DNA of 64,000 nucleotides from Diploptera punctata (lineage: Eukaryota > Arthropoda > Insecta > Blattodea > Blaberidae). A program made the translations under genes and the position numbers. The number at the start of each line of letters is the position of its first letter. Position 1 is the first letter of the stretch. The notes beneath the pieces were generated by a model. It ran no database searches and was not told where the DNA came from. It saw nothing but the letters and a program-made list of their open reading frames with translations. Where the stretch lies: positions 1-64,000 of the forward strand of contig JASPKZ010009654.1 in the NCBI GenBank assembly GCA_030220185.1, written 5' to 3'. Shown one piece after another: positions 10,996 through 21,292 of the stretch.

Positions 10996-11306
10996 AATAA
11001 CTCATTGGCACTTTCGAACCCAGAGGTTTAAAGTTAAGTGGACATAAGCTCTCCTTACACTTCAATAATCTCTCCTGATGCTTTCCTTGTGTTTTGCTAC
11101 AAAGATTCCATGTCCTTCTTCCATTATCCATTCTTGTCACACGTCCTAGGTAAAAATAAAGCTATTATTATTACCTATTACTTACTTACTTACTTACTTA
11201 CTTACTGGCATTATTGTGAACCCGTAGGTTCATGGCCGCACAGACATAAGCTCTCCATATATCCCTATCCTGAGCTAATGCTTTCCAATCATTCCCTGTA
11301 TAATTT
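10996..11306 (-). pseudogene. Two RTE-like 3' end fragments
   Basis: CTCATTGGCACTTTCGAACC (10998) and CTGGCATTATTGTGAACCC (11204) are both the reverse of the RTE terminus (GGTTCGATAGTGCCAGTGAG). A (CTTA)n run at 11184-11203 is the reversed tail repeat of the second copy. The second fragment continues across the insertion at 11318-11717. Confidence 0.75.
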
Positions 11307-11317
11307 ACTTTCCTCCA

Positions 11318-11717
11318 GGATATTAACAACACTCATTCATGAATAAATATATGTTATCAAAATGCAATAACATTAATTCTTAATAATTATATATAAATTA
11401 ATTAATGTATAATGCTATTGTGTTATTATTTAATTGTAATATTACTGTGTTTTTTGTAATTGTAATGTTATTGCTTTTTTTAGTGTATAATGCTATTGTG
11501 TTATTATTTAATTGTAATATTATTGCGTATTCTTTATGTAATTGTAATGTTATTGCTTTTTTTTGTTTTGTTGTTTATTTTTCTTCACACTGGTAGAAAT
11601 TATTTCTTTATTGTAACGGACTGTCAAAAGCACGTACAGCTTACTGCCCGTGCGACCCATATTTGTAAATAATATTGTAAATATCTTACTTTTGTCTAAT
11701 AAAGTCCTACTACTACT
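11318..11717 (+). mobile_element. Short retroelement with (CTA)n tail and 11-bp target duplication
   Basis: It is bounded by ACTTTCCTCCA at 11307-11317 and 11718-11728. It has CACTCATTCATGAATAAATAT near the 5' end, an internal 78-bp tandem duplication (TGTATAATGCTATTG at 11406 and 11484), then AATAAAGTCCTACTACTACT at the 3' end, i.e. a polyadenylation-like signal and triplet tail. A minus-strand relative lies at 14956-15290 with only one of the two duplicated blocks. It is non-coding, so it must depend on a LINE that ends in the same tail. It splits an RTE fragment. Confidence 0.8.
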
Positions 11718-11754
11718 ACTTTCCTCCATTACTATTACTACTATTAATTATAGC

Positions 11755-12125
11755 TTAATAAAGTCTTGTCACTCACTCTCCTAACATACGGAAGTGAAAA
11801 CGAAATTAAATAAATTTGGAAAAAAGGAAGATACAAACGGAAGAAATGCCTTGTTTTAAGAAGGATAGCAGGACACATTTTAAGAAATCATATCCGTAAT
11901 ACTGACAGTAGAGAACAATTACAAATATGTTAATTAGCAAATAAATTGACAGACAATACATTAAAATGGTTTCAACATATAGATCAAATGGATACATCTC
12001 GTCTTTCAAAACAGGCTTTACAACATATTCCAAGAAGTAAACGTTACGTTGGACGTCCCATGACCAGATGGAGGAATATGCTTTGAGTCAGCACAGGCTT
12101 ACGACCTAATCTTTAAGATGAAGAA
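11755..12125 (+). pseudogene. LINE C-terminal fragment (second LINE type)
   Basis: A broken plus-strand frame gives LKWFQHIDQMDTSRLSKQAL, HIPRSKRYVGRPMTRWRNM. It shows the GRPxxRW box seen in non-LTR retrotransposon C-termini and shares the HIPRxKR motif with 5405-5530. It has several stops. The (TTA)n run at 12130-12173 is its probable tail. Confidence 0.65.
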
Positions 12126-12129
12126 GAAA

Positions 12130-12173
<44 letters not shown>
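12130..12173. repeat. (ATT)n microsatellite
   Basis: Perfect triplet run between two LINE fragments of opposite orientation, probably a LINE tail. Confidence 0.9.
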
Positions 12174-12176
<3 letters not shown>

Positions 12177-12560
12177 CATCCCTATTCTGAGCTAATATGT
12201 TCCTATAATTATAAGATACCTCTCTTACATCATGGATATTCTTCCACCTCTTTCCTAGCTTATATATTCCTTTCCTTCTGGTTTTCCTAGAAGAAATCTC
12301 CTTGCCTCTCTTCCATTCCCCATTCGTATCACATGTTCTGCCCATCGCAGAATGTATATTTTGGCTTTTACAATTCCCTCACTATCGCCTAATAACGCAT
12401 TATCAACATATGCCAACTTCTGAATAATTGCACTGAGTTCCATACTCTCTTTATCCTCTAAAAATTTGATTGAATTTTCAGGTATAAACTGGACTGCAGA
12501 AAAATATTTAATCTCCTTGCTAAACCCTTTAGTAAATTCAAAAGTGTATAAAATCTGCAT
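12174..12560 (-). pseudogene. Diverged RTE-like LINE fragment
   Basis: Minus-strand frames read ILRWAEHVIRMGNGREARRFLLGKPEGKE and, further upstream, IQKLAYVDNALLGDSEGIV, which aligns with the YADD-containing stretch of the RTE family with the aspartate pair reduced to YVDN. There is a deletion between the two parts. Non-functional. Confidence 0.65.
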
Positions 12561-13169
12561 GCTTAATCGTATCCTATTCCTTGCGCATTTCTTTAAAATA
12601 TTCTTATTCCATAATATTTATTTAACATTACAATTGCTGATCTTATTTTTATTACAGAATTGTATGAATATAATCATGTAGCTTACTTTATTTTTATTTT
12701 GGTCAATTTTTTTTGTCGAGCTTTAAGTTAAGGAGATCCCATTACAGACCCTTAAGATATTATGGGATTATGGCTCCGCTTTTCTAGAGAATCAAAACTT
12801 GATGTCAGCCGTGTTGTCGGCTCTTTACCCACAGAACAAGAGTCAGGAACTCATTTCCGTTAGAGGCTAAGTCAATCCCAGGGCCATGGTGCCGCCAGAA
12901 GGTTTGGGTCAGTTTAAAAGTCATTACCCCACCGAAACTCGGCTTTCTGGCTTGTGGCATATTACCTTAACCAATAACGCTATGACGTGCCCCTCGTGCT
13001 TTAAGGCTTGAAGTTAAAAGACAACGTTCAAATTTACATGCAAATAAGATTATTTAGGTTATTTCGCTTTTAAATGATTAGATGAAACTGATTTCTACAG
13101 AACGGGACATAATCTATTGTTATTTTTATAGGTTGTTCTGGGATGTTGGCTGTTTGGTTAGATATAAGG
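12561..13169. other. Unassigned, GC-richer block at about 12725-13015
   Basis: The block 12725-13015 is richer in G and C than its surroundings and lacks an open frame. It resembles old SINE or LINE untranslated sequence but has no partner in this window, so I leave it unassigned. Confidence 0.35.
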
Positions 13170-13319
13170 AACCAATGTTTATTTTTATTTATTTTATTTA
13201 TTTATTTTACCTGATGGAGTTAAGACCGTGAGATCTTCTCTTCCACTTCACCAGGGTTAAATTATACATACGATAACAATTATGAATCAATTATACGATA
13301 ACTAATGATACATAATATA

Positions 13320-13330
<11 letters not shown>
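13170..13330 (-). mobile_element. CR1/L2-like LINE 3' end
   Basis: On the minus strand: CTGGTGAAGTGGAAGAGAAG, TCTTAACTCCATCAGGTAAA, then an (AAAT)n tail. The same ending pattern (TGGAAGAGA..GGCCTTAACTCTGCC) occurs at 21060-21115, 55000 and 18900-18945. How far the copy extends to the right is unclear because microsatellites interrupt it. Confidence 0.65.
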
Positions 13331-13360
<30 letters not shown>

Positions 13361-13396
13361 TACACAATATAAAGCTAACAAAGGAAAGAAAGAAAA

Positions 13397-13449
<53 letters not shown>

Positions 13450-13450
13450 C
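13326..13450. repeat. (AT)n and (AAT)n microsatellites
   Basis: TA dinucleotides at about 13326-13358 and AAT triplets at about 13399-13449, separated by unique sequence. Confidence 0.9.
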
Positions 13451-13932
13451 TATAATTAGTTTAAGTAATTGGCTTGGTAAGAAAAGTTAAAAATATAAAG
13501 AAATAACAAAAGAATACATGGAACGCCGTTATATATATTATTGTCTAAGGAAATATGAAGTGTGTTTTGTTTTGAACTGTTTTTGAGTAGAGCAGTTCTT
13601 GATATACGGGGGTGTGGGTGGAACAAGGAAGGATGAAACATAGTGAGATGTTAGATGTAGAGGAACCGCTAGGGTTGAATTTTCTCTCGATCGTGTGTTG
13701 GTATGTTCTACGGTGACTTATTATAGAGTATTGAGTTATTGATGTGCAAGACATGTAGCATCTCCTTTGAATCGTGATAGGTTAGGTTCCATTAGTTTAC
13801 AAAAAAAAACAAAATAAAAAAGCAGTAATAAGATAATTATCTAGAGCAGGTATTGTAAACAATCATAAACTGTAATAAAAACATTATCTGAATAATAAAA
13901 CAAACTAAAGTTTTACTTTTGATGTGTACACC

Positions 13933-13967
13933 CTGATGGTGTCCTGTTCAAGGGCGCGAAAACACGT
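13933..13967 (+). ncRNA. Weak hammerhead-like motif
   Basis: CTGATG, a 6-bp stem GTGTCC/GGGCGC with a 7-base loop, then GAAA. The final A of CUGANGA is absent, and the following bases do not give the clear self-complementary third stem of the stronger copies. I read it as a possible decayed relative only. Confidence 0.25.
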
Positions 13968-14123
13968 ATCGAGATCAATTTGAGTACGTTTTCGGTCTTG
14001 TGTTTATCACTTTTACTGTATTTCTGGTATTAAGTGGACGGATATGCATCCCAGATTGATTGCTGACTCTTGTAGCAGTATTACTACTAAGGTACTGTAC
14101 ATTGTTTTATATTGTATATCATA

Positions 14124-14645
14124 CTAGCTAATACCCGGCACAGCGTGCGCTGCTACTCCTAAATAAATTTGATTGTGTTTTTATATTTAGTTGAATAAGT
14201 AAACAGAAAGATAGTTGAATTTATATCGAATTTTTTAGATACCCTGTGATGATTATCCGGATTTACCCGGTAATCTACTTGCCCCGATGTTCTTAGTATT
14301 AATGAACTGAAAGAATAAAATTATTGTGAGTTATCCGAAAAGATAGACATATGCCGTCGCTGACTTGTTTGTAGATTTGTTTTGAGATATTCAATTCTGT
14401 GTATATTAATTTGTTATGGTTTAGGCAGCTTAAGTCATTTAAGCGTCCAATTATCGATAATTTTAGTTCACCGATGTACTTTTTTGTTAGCTCCGACCTA
14501 TAAAATACGTATGATAATATGCTATACAGGGCCTACGTTAATTGTCCCAAAAAATTCTCAAAATTATAGTAAAAACGCCATTCAAATCGGGCAAGTAGTT
14601 TTTGAGTCCATAAAGGACAAACAGACATAGAGACAGACTCACAGT
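14124..14645 (-). mobile_element. Helitron-like element, copy 2
   Basis: Read on the minus strand it ends with a GC-rich hairpin (GCAGCG..CGCTGT), GGGTATTAG and CTAG (14127-14124), which fits the Helitron 3' end. The body shares ACTCACAATAA, GCATATGTCTATC and the AATTCTGTGTATATTAATTTG-type block with the other copies. The 5' end near 14645 is ragged. No Rep-helicase coding sequence, so non-autonomous if the class is right. Confidence 0.6.
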
Positions 14646-14899
14646 GTGGATTGCACAACCGAAGTCTAAACTACGAACCCAGTTATCCAATTTTTAAATG
14701 TTTCCATAACAACTGAAAATCTATTGTTGTTAATTACAAAAACAAATGTTTGAATAATTACTATGGTTTCGTAACAATTTCTGTGGATTTTCAATTATTT
14801 TTATAGTTGTTATGGAAACAATAAAACATTTGAAAACGGTGGGTCGCGGTTTATATTTCGGTTTTACAATCCACCCACAGACACTCACATTTATGTACA

Positions 14900-16095
14900 G
14901 TATAATATTTGTTATGAACCAAGGTGTAAGATAGGGATGCCCGCTATCTCCGGCTTTGTTTAGTAGTAGTAGTAGTAGTAGTAGTAGGACTTTATTAGAC
15001 AAAAAGTAAGATATTTACAATATTATTTACAAATATGGTCGCACGGGCAGTGCGCCGTACGTGCTGTTGACAGTCCGTTACAATAAAGTAATAATTGGTA
15101 CTAGTGTAAAGAAAAATAAACAACAAAAAAAGCAATAACATTACAATTACATAAAGAAAACACAATAATATTACAATTAAATAATAACACAATAGCATTA
15201 TACACTAATTAATTTATATATATAATTGTTAAGAATTAATGGTATTGCATTATGATAACATATATTTATTCATGAATGAGTGTTGTCCTTATTTTCCGCG
15301 TTATATATGTTGACCATGCTATTAAAATATGGCAAAAGGACTTGATTGAAAATTTTAAAATAAATGACGTTTTAAATACGATTTTATTCACAGATGACCA
15401 GGCTATATTTAGTTCATCAGAAGATAATCTCCAGAGAGCTGCAAACCAATTACAAAAAGTGGGCAAGGAATACAATTTAAACATTTCATGTACAATAGCA
15501 AAATCAATGGCATTTCGAGGAAAAAATAATCTCGGATGCAAAATTGTGATAATTAATATTGAACAAGTGAAATCCTACAATTATTTGGGTTTTAATGTAT
15601 CATACTGCCAAAAAGAAGATATAAATATAAAAATACAGAAATTTCTAAAGAATGTGTGGAACAATAAGAAGAAACTCTAAAGAATAAAACAACTCAGGAT
15701 ATTCAACTGAAATTTTATAAAGTCATGGCCGTTCCTACTATTATCTATGGCAGTGAAAATTGGACTTTGACTCATTCAGATAGGAACAAAAAGAGGCAGC
15801 GGAGAATTTTTCAGGCCAACGGCAGGCTACACTCTTACGGACCAGAAAAAGGAGTTCTGAGATAGGAGATCTATTAAATATTTTTAAATTGACCGATAAA
15901 ATTGACAAACAAAGACAAAATTGGTACGAACATCTACTAAGAATGCCAGATGATAGACCTTCTAAAATTATTTTAAACTACAGACCCACAGGATCTAGAA
16001 GTCAAGTAAGATAATTTGGTAGATGGAGAGACCAAATCTCTTGAAGTCGGAACGGGCCAGAGGGCCTAAGCCTTGATGTGATGATGATAATATTT
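14900..16095 (+). pseudogene. LINE reverse transcriptase remnant (FTDDQ type), split by insertion
   Basis: GVR.GCPLSPALF at about 14918-14952 and YVDHAIKIWQK at about 15306-15340 are adjacent parts of one reverse-transcriptase domain, separated by the repeat at 14956-15290. Then come LFTDDQAIFSSSEDNLQRA (the catalytic F/YxDD motif), YNYLGFNVSY and, in shifted frames to 16080, a GRW-type C-terminus and a GATGATGATAAT tail. A relative with the better-kept C-terminus lies at 49440-49950. Several frameshifts; inactive. Confidence 0.8.
14956..15290 (-). mobile_element. (CTA)n-tailed short retroelement, copy 2, nested in a LINE
   Basis: Inverted relative of 11318-11717. The (TAG)n run at 14959-14986 is its reversed tail, followed by GACTTTATTAGAC; it ends with CATGAATGAGTGTTG. 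It interrupts the reverse-transcriptase frame of the LINE at 14900-16095 and is therefore younger than that LINE. Confidence 0.8.
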
Positions 16096-17439
16096 GTTTG
16101 TTAAACACTGAACTGTGCAGTACAATTCACATCTTTTAATACAGTTATTCACGTACTGTTTCTTAATAAATTATTTAAAATAGCTTTGGTAATATCGATC
16201 GCCATGTTTACGACAAAATGTCCAGTGACTTACGTGAACATTCCCATAAGCTCTAGCATTCCTGGCGGTTGACGTTATCTTTAGCAGCTGCGAGAATCCT
16301 TGCAAAGAAGTCTATTTCAGAGTCGCCTGGAGACTGAGTCTCTATACATATTGCATGTCTTAACGTATCATCAAGTTAATCTGTAATAATTCACTGGAGG
16401 CTTTAGATCAATACACTCAGTCAACATCCCTGAACACTCTGCTAAAGTTTGTCGCTAGATTTAAGTTTTTGTTCGGTACATTAATATTACTGGTTTAGGC
16501 CATTTCGTTCATTTTATCCTCATTTACGTACTAAGAAAGGAAAAAGATATTGGTTCTGACTCGAGATTTTAACCCAGAACCTCTAACTTTACGCGCTGGC
16601 ACTCTACCATTGAACTACTAAGGCAGCACCTCCAGAAGTAACCATAGATGCTTGTCTCTTTCAATCCCCGAGTCCCCCGCAATTAAAGTTTTATTATAAG
16701 GCCTGAGAGGAATGGTTCTACTGCGAGAAGCTACTAGACGGGTTTTCGCTCTAAGTCAGCGAATAAAGAACACAATACATCGCCTTGCACTCTCATAGAT
16801 TTTCAAATGGAGTTGTTTTTTTAATTAGCTCAATAGATGTTTACACAAAATTTCCAAATTAACATTATTTATTTCATAACAATTCATTCAGATCACACAA
16901 TTAATTTTTGCCAATAAAGTCTCTCTTCACATTTTATTTAATCGTCCTGTTCTTTATACTCGCTGACGATTTCGCTCATAAAACCTTCTTGTCTTCACAC
17001 TGGAGTTTACTTCACTGGTCTGTTATTTGGACAAACTGGCTGGTCTGACACACTCGACACACTTCTCGGGCCGAAGACGCAAGAATCGAATTTTCCAGTT
17101 TGGAATGAAAGACGCATGTGGATATTTTTCCGCGGGGTCTACGATTCGTGAGTCGTCGGCTTACAATTCCCTCTCTACCTTACAAGGCGAGGCCCGACTC
17201 TCACAGTCGCCTGCGAAATTAAAAACTCTCACCGTCGCCCGCGAAATTAAAAACCCAATCCAAAAATGCATCACAATAATAATGGAAATTAATTTTTGTT
17301 TAGTTCAATCCCGCTAGGTTAATTTTTTTCTAGAATGTTTACTATGACCTACAGAAAGCTTATGTGATGATAATTAAATTATCTTTCTGTTTAAGATTTA
17401 TATAATATAATTTTTTTAATATTATGACACTGTGAGTCT
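16096..17439. other. Mostly unassigned; one tRNA-like stretch
   Basis: Apart from the tRNA-like block at 16560-16632, the region holds a weak inverted pair (CGCTCTAAGTCAGCGA near 16750 and TACTCGCTGACGATTTCGC near 16957) and a GC-richer block at 17030-17250 that has a 96-codon open frame without recognisable motifs. Confidence 0.35.
16560..16632 (-). repeat. tRNA-like sequence, degenerate
   Basis: On the minus strand: TAGTAGTTCAATGGTAGAGTG resembles box A and the D arm, and GGTTCTGGGTTAAAATC resembles box B, about 70 nt in all. The stems do not close properly, so it is more likely a SINE head or tRNA pseudogene than a working tRNA. Confidence 0.5.
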
Positions 17440-17590
17440 TTAAGTAAACCAGCTATTATGGCTGGGGGACCCGACATGATGACCACATATCACCCCTACA
17501 CTGGCTACATGATCATCTTGTTCTGTGATAACATGTGGATGTGAGGCCAGCAGCTGGCTGGTAGGCCAAGGGCCTTCTAGGCCGGTCGCG
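17440..17590 (+). mobile_element. SINE family D, 5'-truncated copy
   Basis: ATGGCTGGGGGACCCGACATG, CATGTGGATGTGAGGCC and CTGGTAGGCCAAGGGCC match the body of 6139-6455 in the opposite orientation. The tRNA head is missing. It runs into the (GA)n tract. Confidence 0.75.
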
Positions 17591-17593
17591 CCG

Positions 17594-17684
<91 letters not shown>

Positions 17685-17718
17685 GAGAGAGAGGAGAGAG
17701 AAGAGAGAGAGGAGGAGA
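17594..17718. repeat. (GA)n microsatellite
   Basis: About 125 bases of GA repeats with a few interruptions (GAGAGGATG, GAGACGAG). The long minus-strand open frame through it is poly-Ser-Leu and has no meaning. Confidence 0.95.
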
Positions 17719-17778
17719 ATCCTTTAAGTAATCAATATTTAAACTTTTTTCAATTATTTTATTTTTAATATCATTAAT

Positions 17779-18326
17779 AAGGGGCGGATTCCTATGACAT
17801 GTCATATTTTTACCAAAGCCTATATTATAAGCTTCATGTAAGTAAAATAATTTATATATGCTTTATTATTAAGATTAAGAGGTTTTTATTATGTCTTAAA
17901 GTCATATTTCTCACTTTTCAGATCTTTGGTCATACTTCTGCTTATTTCTATGATAAAGTCATATTTTGATCATATTTTGGGGTTTTTTTAATATCCTAGT
18001 CATCAGGCGGTGGAAATAACCAACATTGTATCTATATAAAAATCGTGTTTCACAGTACACTTGTTTGGAAGGTTTCTGTTAACAGGTAGCAAACGTTTGC
18101 ACTGGACAATAGATTTCATTTTCTTATGATACAATTGAAAACGTATATAAATGAACAATTAATGTAGTATGGGTAAAAATTCATTCAATTATGAGGTCAC
18201 ATTTTTGTCTTTTTAGGTCATATTTAAACCTTTTTTAGGTCATAAATGCATGCATATTTTCCATTTTTTAGGTCATAAATGCATGCATATTTTCCATTTT
18301 TTAGGTCATAGAAATCCGCCACTTAA
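17779..18326. mobile_element. hAT-type MITE with perfect 8-bp target duplication
   Basis: TCATTAAT flanks both sides (17771-17778 and 18327-18334). The left end is AAGGGGCGGATTCCTATGAC; the right end read inward is AAGTGGCGGATTTCTATGACC. The inside has no coding capacity but holds direct repeats of TTTTAGGTCATAAATGCATG (18234-18300). Eight-base duplication and GCGGATT-type ends point to the hAT superfamily; it is a different family from 7494-8101. Confidence 0.8.
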
Positions 18327-18874
18327 TCATTAATATTGAGAAGAGCAAACTCTTGTTCCTAGAATATAACAAGAAGGAAGGTAAACGAAAGGATAACTGA
18401 GCTTTCGAATCTCTTGGAAAAAGTTCTAAGATCCCAAATCTTATTTCACGCCCGTATGCGTTTCTAGTTCCTAGTGACGACGGGTGACGCTTGTGGTTTC
18501 GTGATATATCTAGGCGACTCTACAGCAGCAGGTATTTTCACTTTCATTTGAATAACAAATACTCTTGCAACTCCGATCTCCATGTTGGTACACAGTGTAA
18601 ACCTACTCTCTGAGGTGAGGTTTCTTTTTGAATCGCTTTCTTATTTTTAGTTCAACAAAACCTCTCATCCTGCAGAAATGGTTATATTTTATGTATTTTG
18701 TGCGAGGAATGTAAACTCGATTCTGGAGACAATTTTCAGAGAGATTTTCTGCTTATATTTTGTTTCAAGAAGAACAAACGTACAAATGCTCATATAGAAA
18801 TCTTCACGAAATAAATAAACCATTCAAATAACAAAATGGCATTATGAATGGAATGCTTTATGTATTTATTTTAC
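18327..18874. other. No recognisable feature
   Basis: Single-copy AT-rich sequence as far as this window shows. Confidence 0.4.
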
Positions 18875-19880
18875 AATTAATTAATTTATTTATTTATTTA
18901 GTCTGGTAGAGTTAAGACCATGTGGCCTTCTCTTCCATTCACCAGGACAAACATATATTACATCAGAATATAACAATCGTAATTAAATCTAATATTAAAT
19001 ACTAAGGTTCAAGGAATGTAGGAAGGCCAGTGAAAAGATGGACAGAACAACTGTGAGGCGGATCAGGAATTTTGCCTAGCCCGTGAAGTGAAGAAGAAGA
19101 AGAAGAAGAATTAAATACTAAATGAAGATTTGACCAATAAGATAATATTTATTTTATTACTATCTATAGGCCTAATACAACCAGTTAATAATAGTTAAGA
19201 TTAAGACTGAATATAATAATAAAATGTATTCTAGCAACATAAATTAAATTGTTGGTAGACTGTCCCTGTCTAATGTAGGGGTCTATATAAAAAATAAAAG
19301 AAAAATAATCAGATACAGAAAAACTAATTTTACGGTTATACAATATTTAAACAAATGAAAACATTTGTTAATTTTAATATAATTTCATAAATAATTACAT
19401 TTATTAATTGTTAACATAATTTTATCAGTAAGGTGTATAAGTTAATTTGTTATTAAGTAATTATTTAGTTTGTTTTTGAAGGATGTTATAGTTTGACAGT
19501 CTTTGACATAGGGCGGATGGGAATTCTATGTTATGGTAAGTGAGAATGTAAAAGATGATGACTAATAACACAGTGTGATGAGGAGGGATATAAAGGACAA
19601 TGTGCTGATGGGATCAAGTGTCAATATTATGTGTGCCGGATGTCTGATGAAGCGGCGTGATAAATAATTAGGCGATGATGTGTGAAGTATTTTATAGAGA
19701 AGGGATAGGGAATGGACAGTCCTACGATCTCTTAAACGAAGCCACGATAATTGTTCTAGGGACGGTATATAGTGGTCAAATTTGCCAATACCACAAATAA
19801 AACGTGCGCAAGAATCATGAACACGTTGAAGTCTTTGAGTGAAAATGTGTTTCTACTAACATTTTCCTGAGAGCGAATGG
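18875..19880 (-). pseudogene. CR1/L2-like LINE C-terminus and 3' UTR
   Basis: Minus-strand frames from 19880 read RLQRVHDSCARFICGI, LRLRDRRTVHSLSLLYKILH, SPNYLSRRF, then WNSHPPYVKDCQTITSFKNKL. This is the typical C-terminal tail of CR1/L2/jockey-like reverse transcriptases (L.....R......L..ki....P.YL...F...wN.lP......s...FK..l). Upstream on the minus strand is the 3' UTR ending at (AAAT)n near 18885. It is broken by a 104-bp nested insertion at 19006-19109 and by frameshifts. Confidence 0.75.
19006..19109 (+). mobile_element. 104-bp 5'-truncated LINE end with 12-bp target duplication
   Basis: ATTAAATACTAA occurs at 18994-19005 and 19110-19121 and brackets a fragment reading GRPVKRWTEQL-like sequence followed by a (GAA)n tail. 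Short 5'-truncated copy plus tail plus duplication is the mark of target-primed reverse transcription. Confidence 0.8.
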
Positions 19881-19949
19881 CAAACAATTTCTTACGCGAT
19901 TTAATGAATTTATATATATATATAGTGTGAATTACATGGTCTTTATATA

Positions 19950-20268
19950 TATATAGTGTGAATTACATGGTCTTTATAGGAAGCCAGATATAATGAAAAC
20001 AGTTAAGTCTCGTAGTCTGCGAAGGGCAGGACATGTGGCACGAATGTAGAATGAAAGACGTGCATGGAAGCTTTTTTGTAGGGAAACCAGAGGGAAAACA
20101 CTCAGTTGGTAGGCCAAGAATGAGGTGTGAGAATAACATTAACTATGATTTGACGGAAGTAGATTAAGCAAGGGATGAGTGGAAAACATTGGCTCAGGAT
20201 AGGGATATATGAAGAGCTTATGTCCGCGCGGCCATGAACCTACGAGTTCGATAGTGCCAGTGAGTTTT
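19950..20268 (+). pseudogene. RTE-like LINE 3' end
   Basis: Plus-strand pieces encode HGLYRKPDI, TVKSRSLRRAGHVAR, GRPRMRCENNINYDL and the terminal DRDI(W)RAYVRAAMNLRVR then stop, with stops and frameshifts. A small direct duplication of TATATATATAGTGTGAATTACATGGTC occurs at its start (19918-19973). It ends TAGTGCCAGTGAG. Confidence 0.8.
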
Positions 20269-20349
20269 TATATATATATATATATACATATATATATTAC
20301 ATGTCATATTCGGCTTTCATTGCAAAATGTCACTATATATTTAGGCCCA

Positions 20350-21129
20350 TAACATCGAAATAGGGCACAACGGTCCCCGAAAATCATCCGTCATCATCAT
20401 CATCATCATCATCTTCACCGGTGTGGAAAGTAACTGACATAAGTGACGGATTGTCGGACAAACTACAGCGTGTCCATAATATGTGTATCAGATTCATATT
20501 TAATGTTCGAAAATAGGATCACATTTCTCCATATTCCACGAATTGTCATGGCTACATCTAAAAGAGAGAAGAAAATCGCACTGTCTAATTCTCTTATTTA
20601 AGATCCTACATACCTCGATTCCCAATTATTTATCATCCCGTTTCCAGTATCTATCCTCAAACCATAACTTAAACACAAGATCACAACATAGTCTCTTACT
20701 TAATATACCGCAACATAGGACATCACATCACTCCATATCATATACCATGTTCACTTCTCGCAACTGGAATTCCCTACCACAAGAAATAAGGGGCTGCCGG
20801 ACATTGGCATCTTTTAAAAGAAATCTAAATTTATATTTGCTCTAACCTCGACTTCATTATTACCCAGTGTAAGGTGCATATATTAATTGGTGTTTCTGGT
20901 ATAATTTATCATATGTAATATTATTATTATTATCGTATCATTATTGTTACTACCCTATAAAATGTTGTTTGTACATTAAATTTACTTTGCTACATTTATT
21001 GTATATTTAACTGTTTATAATTAGTATAGTGTATATCTATATTTGTCAAATATTTATTTGTATTTGTGCTGGTTGAGTGGAAGAGAGGGCCTTATGGCCT
21101 TAACTCTGCCAAAATACATAAAGTATTAA

Positions 21130-21172
<43 letters not shown>

Positions 21173-21292
21173 TATTATTAAAGCAAACGGAAGCTACCAC
21201 AAATATAATTCCCTAGTAAAACTGCAAAGCATAGCATGAAAATGCTATGATTGCAGTGAAAGACCTGCCCTCGGGCAGAATTACTATGGATG
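20350..21292 (+). mobile_element. SINE family B tail split by a LINE
   Basis: 20350-20434 (GGTCCCCGAAAATCATC, (ATC)n, GGTGTGGAAAGTAAC) and 21181-21292 (GGAAGCTACCAC, GAAAATGCTATGATTGCAGTGAAAG, ACTATGGATGGATA) are consecutive parts of SINE B as seen uninterrupted at 24455-24800. The head is missing. A LINE occupies 20435-21179. Confidence 0.8.
20435..21179 (+). pseudogene. CR1/L2-like LINE 3' end with (ATT)n tail, inserted in SINE B
   Basis: Codes for HLKERRKSHCLILLFKILHT, IPNYLSSRFQYL, FTSRNWNSLPQEIRGCRTLASFKRNLNLYLL and stop: the C-terminus of a CR1/L2-like reverse transcriptase, about 100 codons open. The 3' UTR ends TTGAGTGGAAGAGAGGGCC..CTTAACTCTGCC and then an (ATT)n tail. AAAGTAAC (20427-20434) and AAAGCAAAC (21180-21188) are the target duplication. 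A close relative is at 54616-55078. Confidence 0.85.

Noticed and set aside
17440..17805. 121-codon open frame rich in Ser-Leu
   Set aside because: It is a translation of the (GA)n microsatellite and the truncated SINE D.
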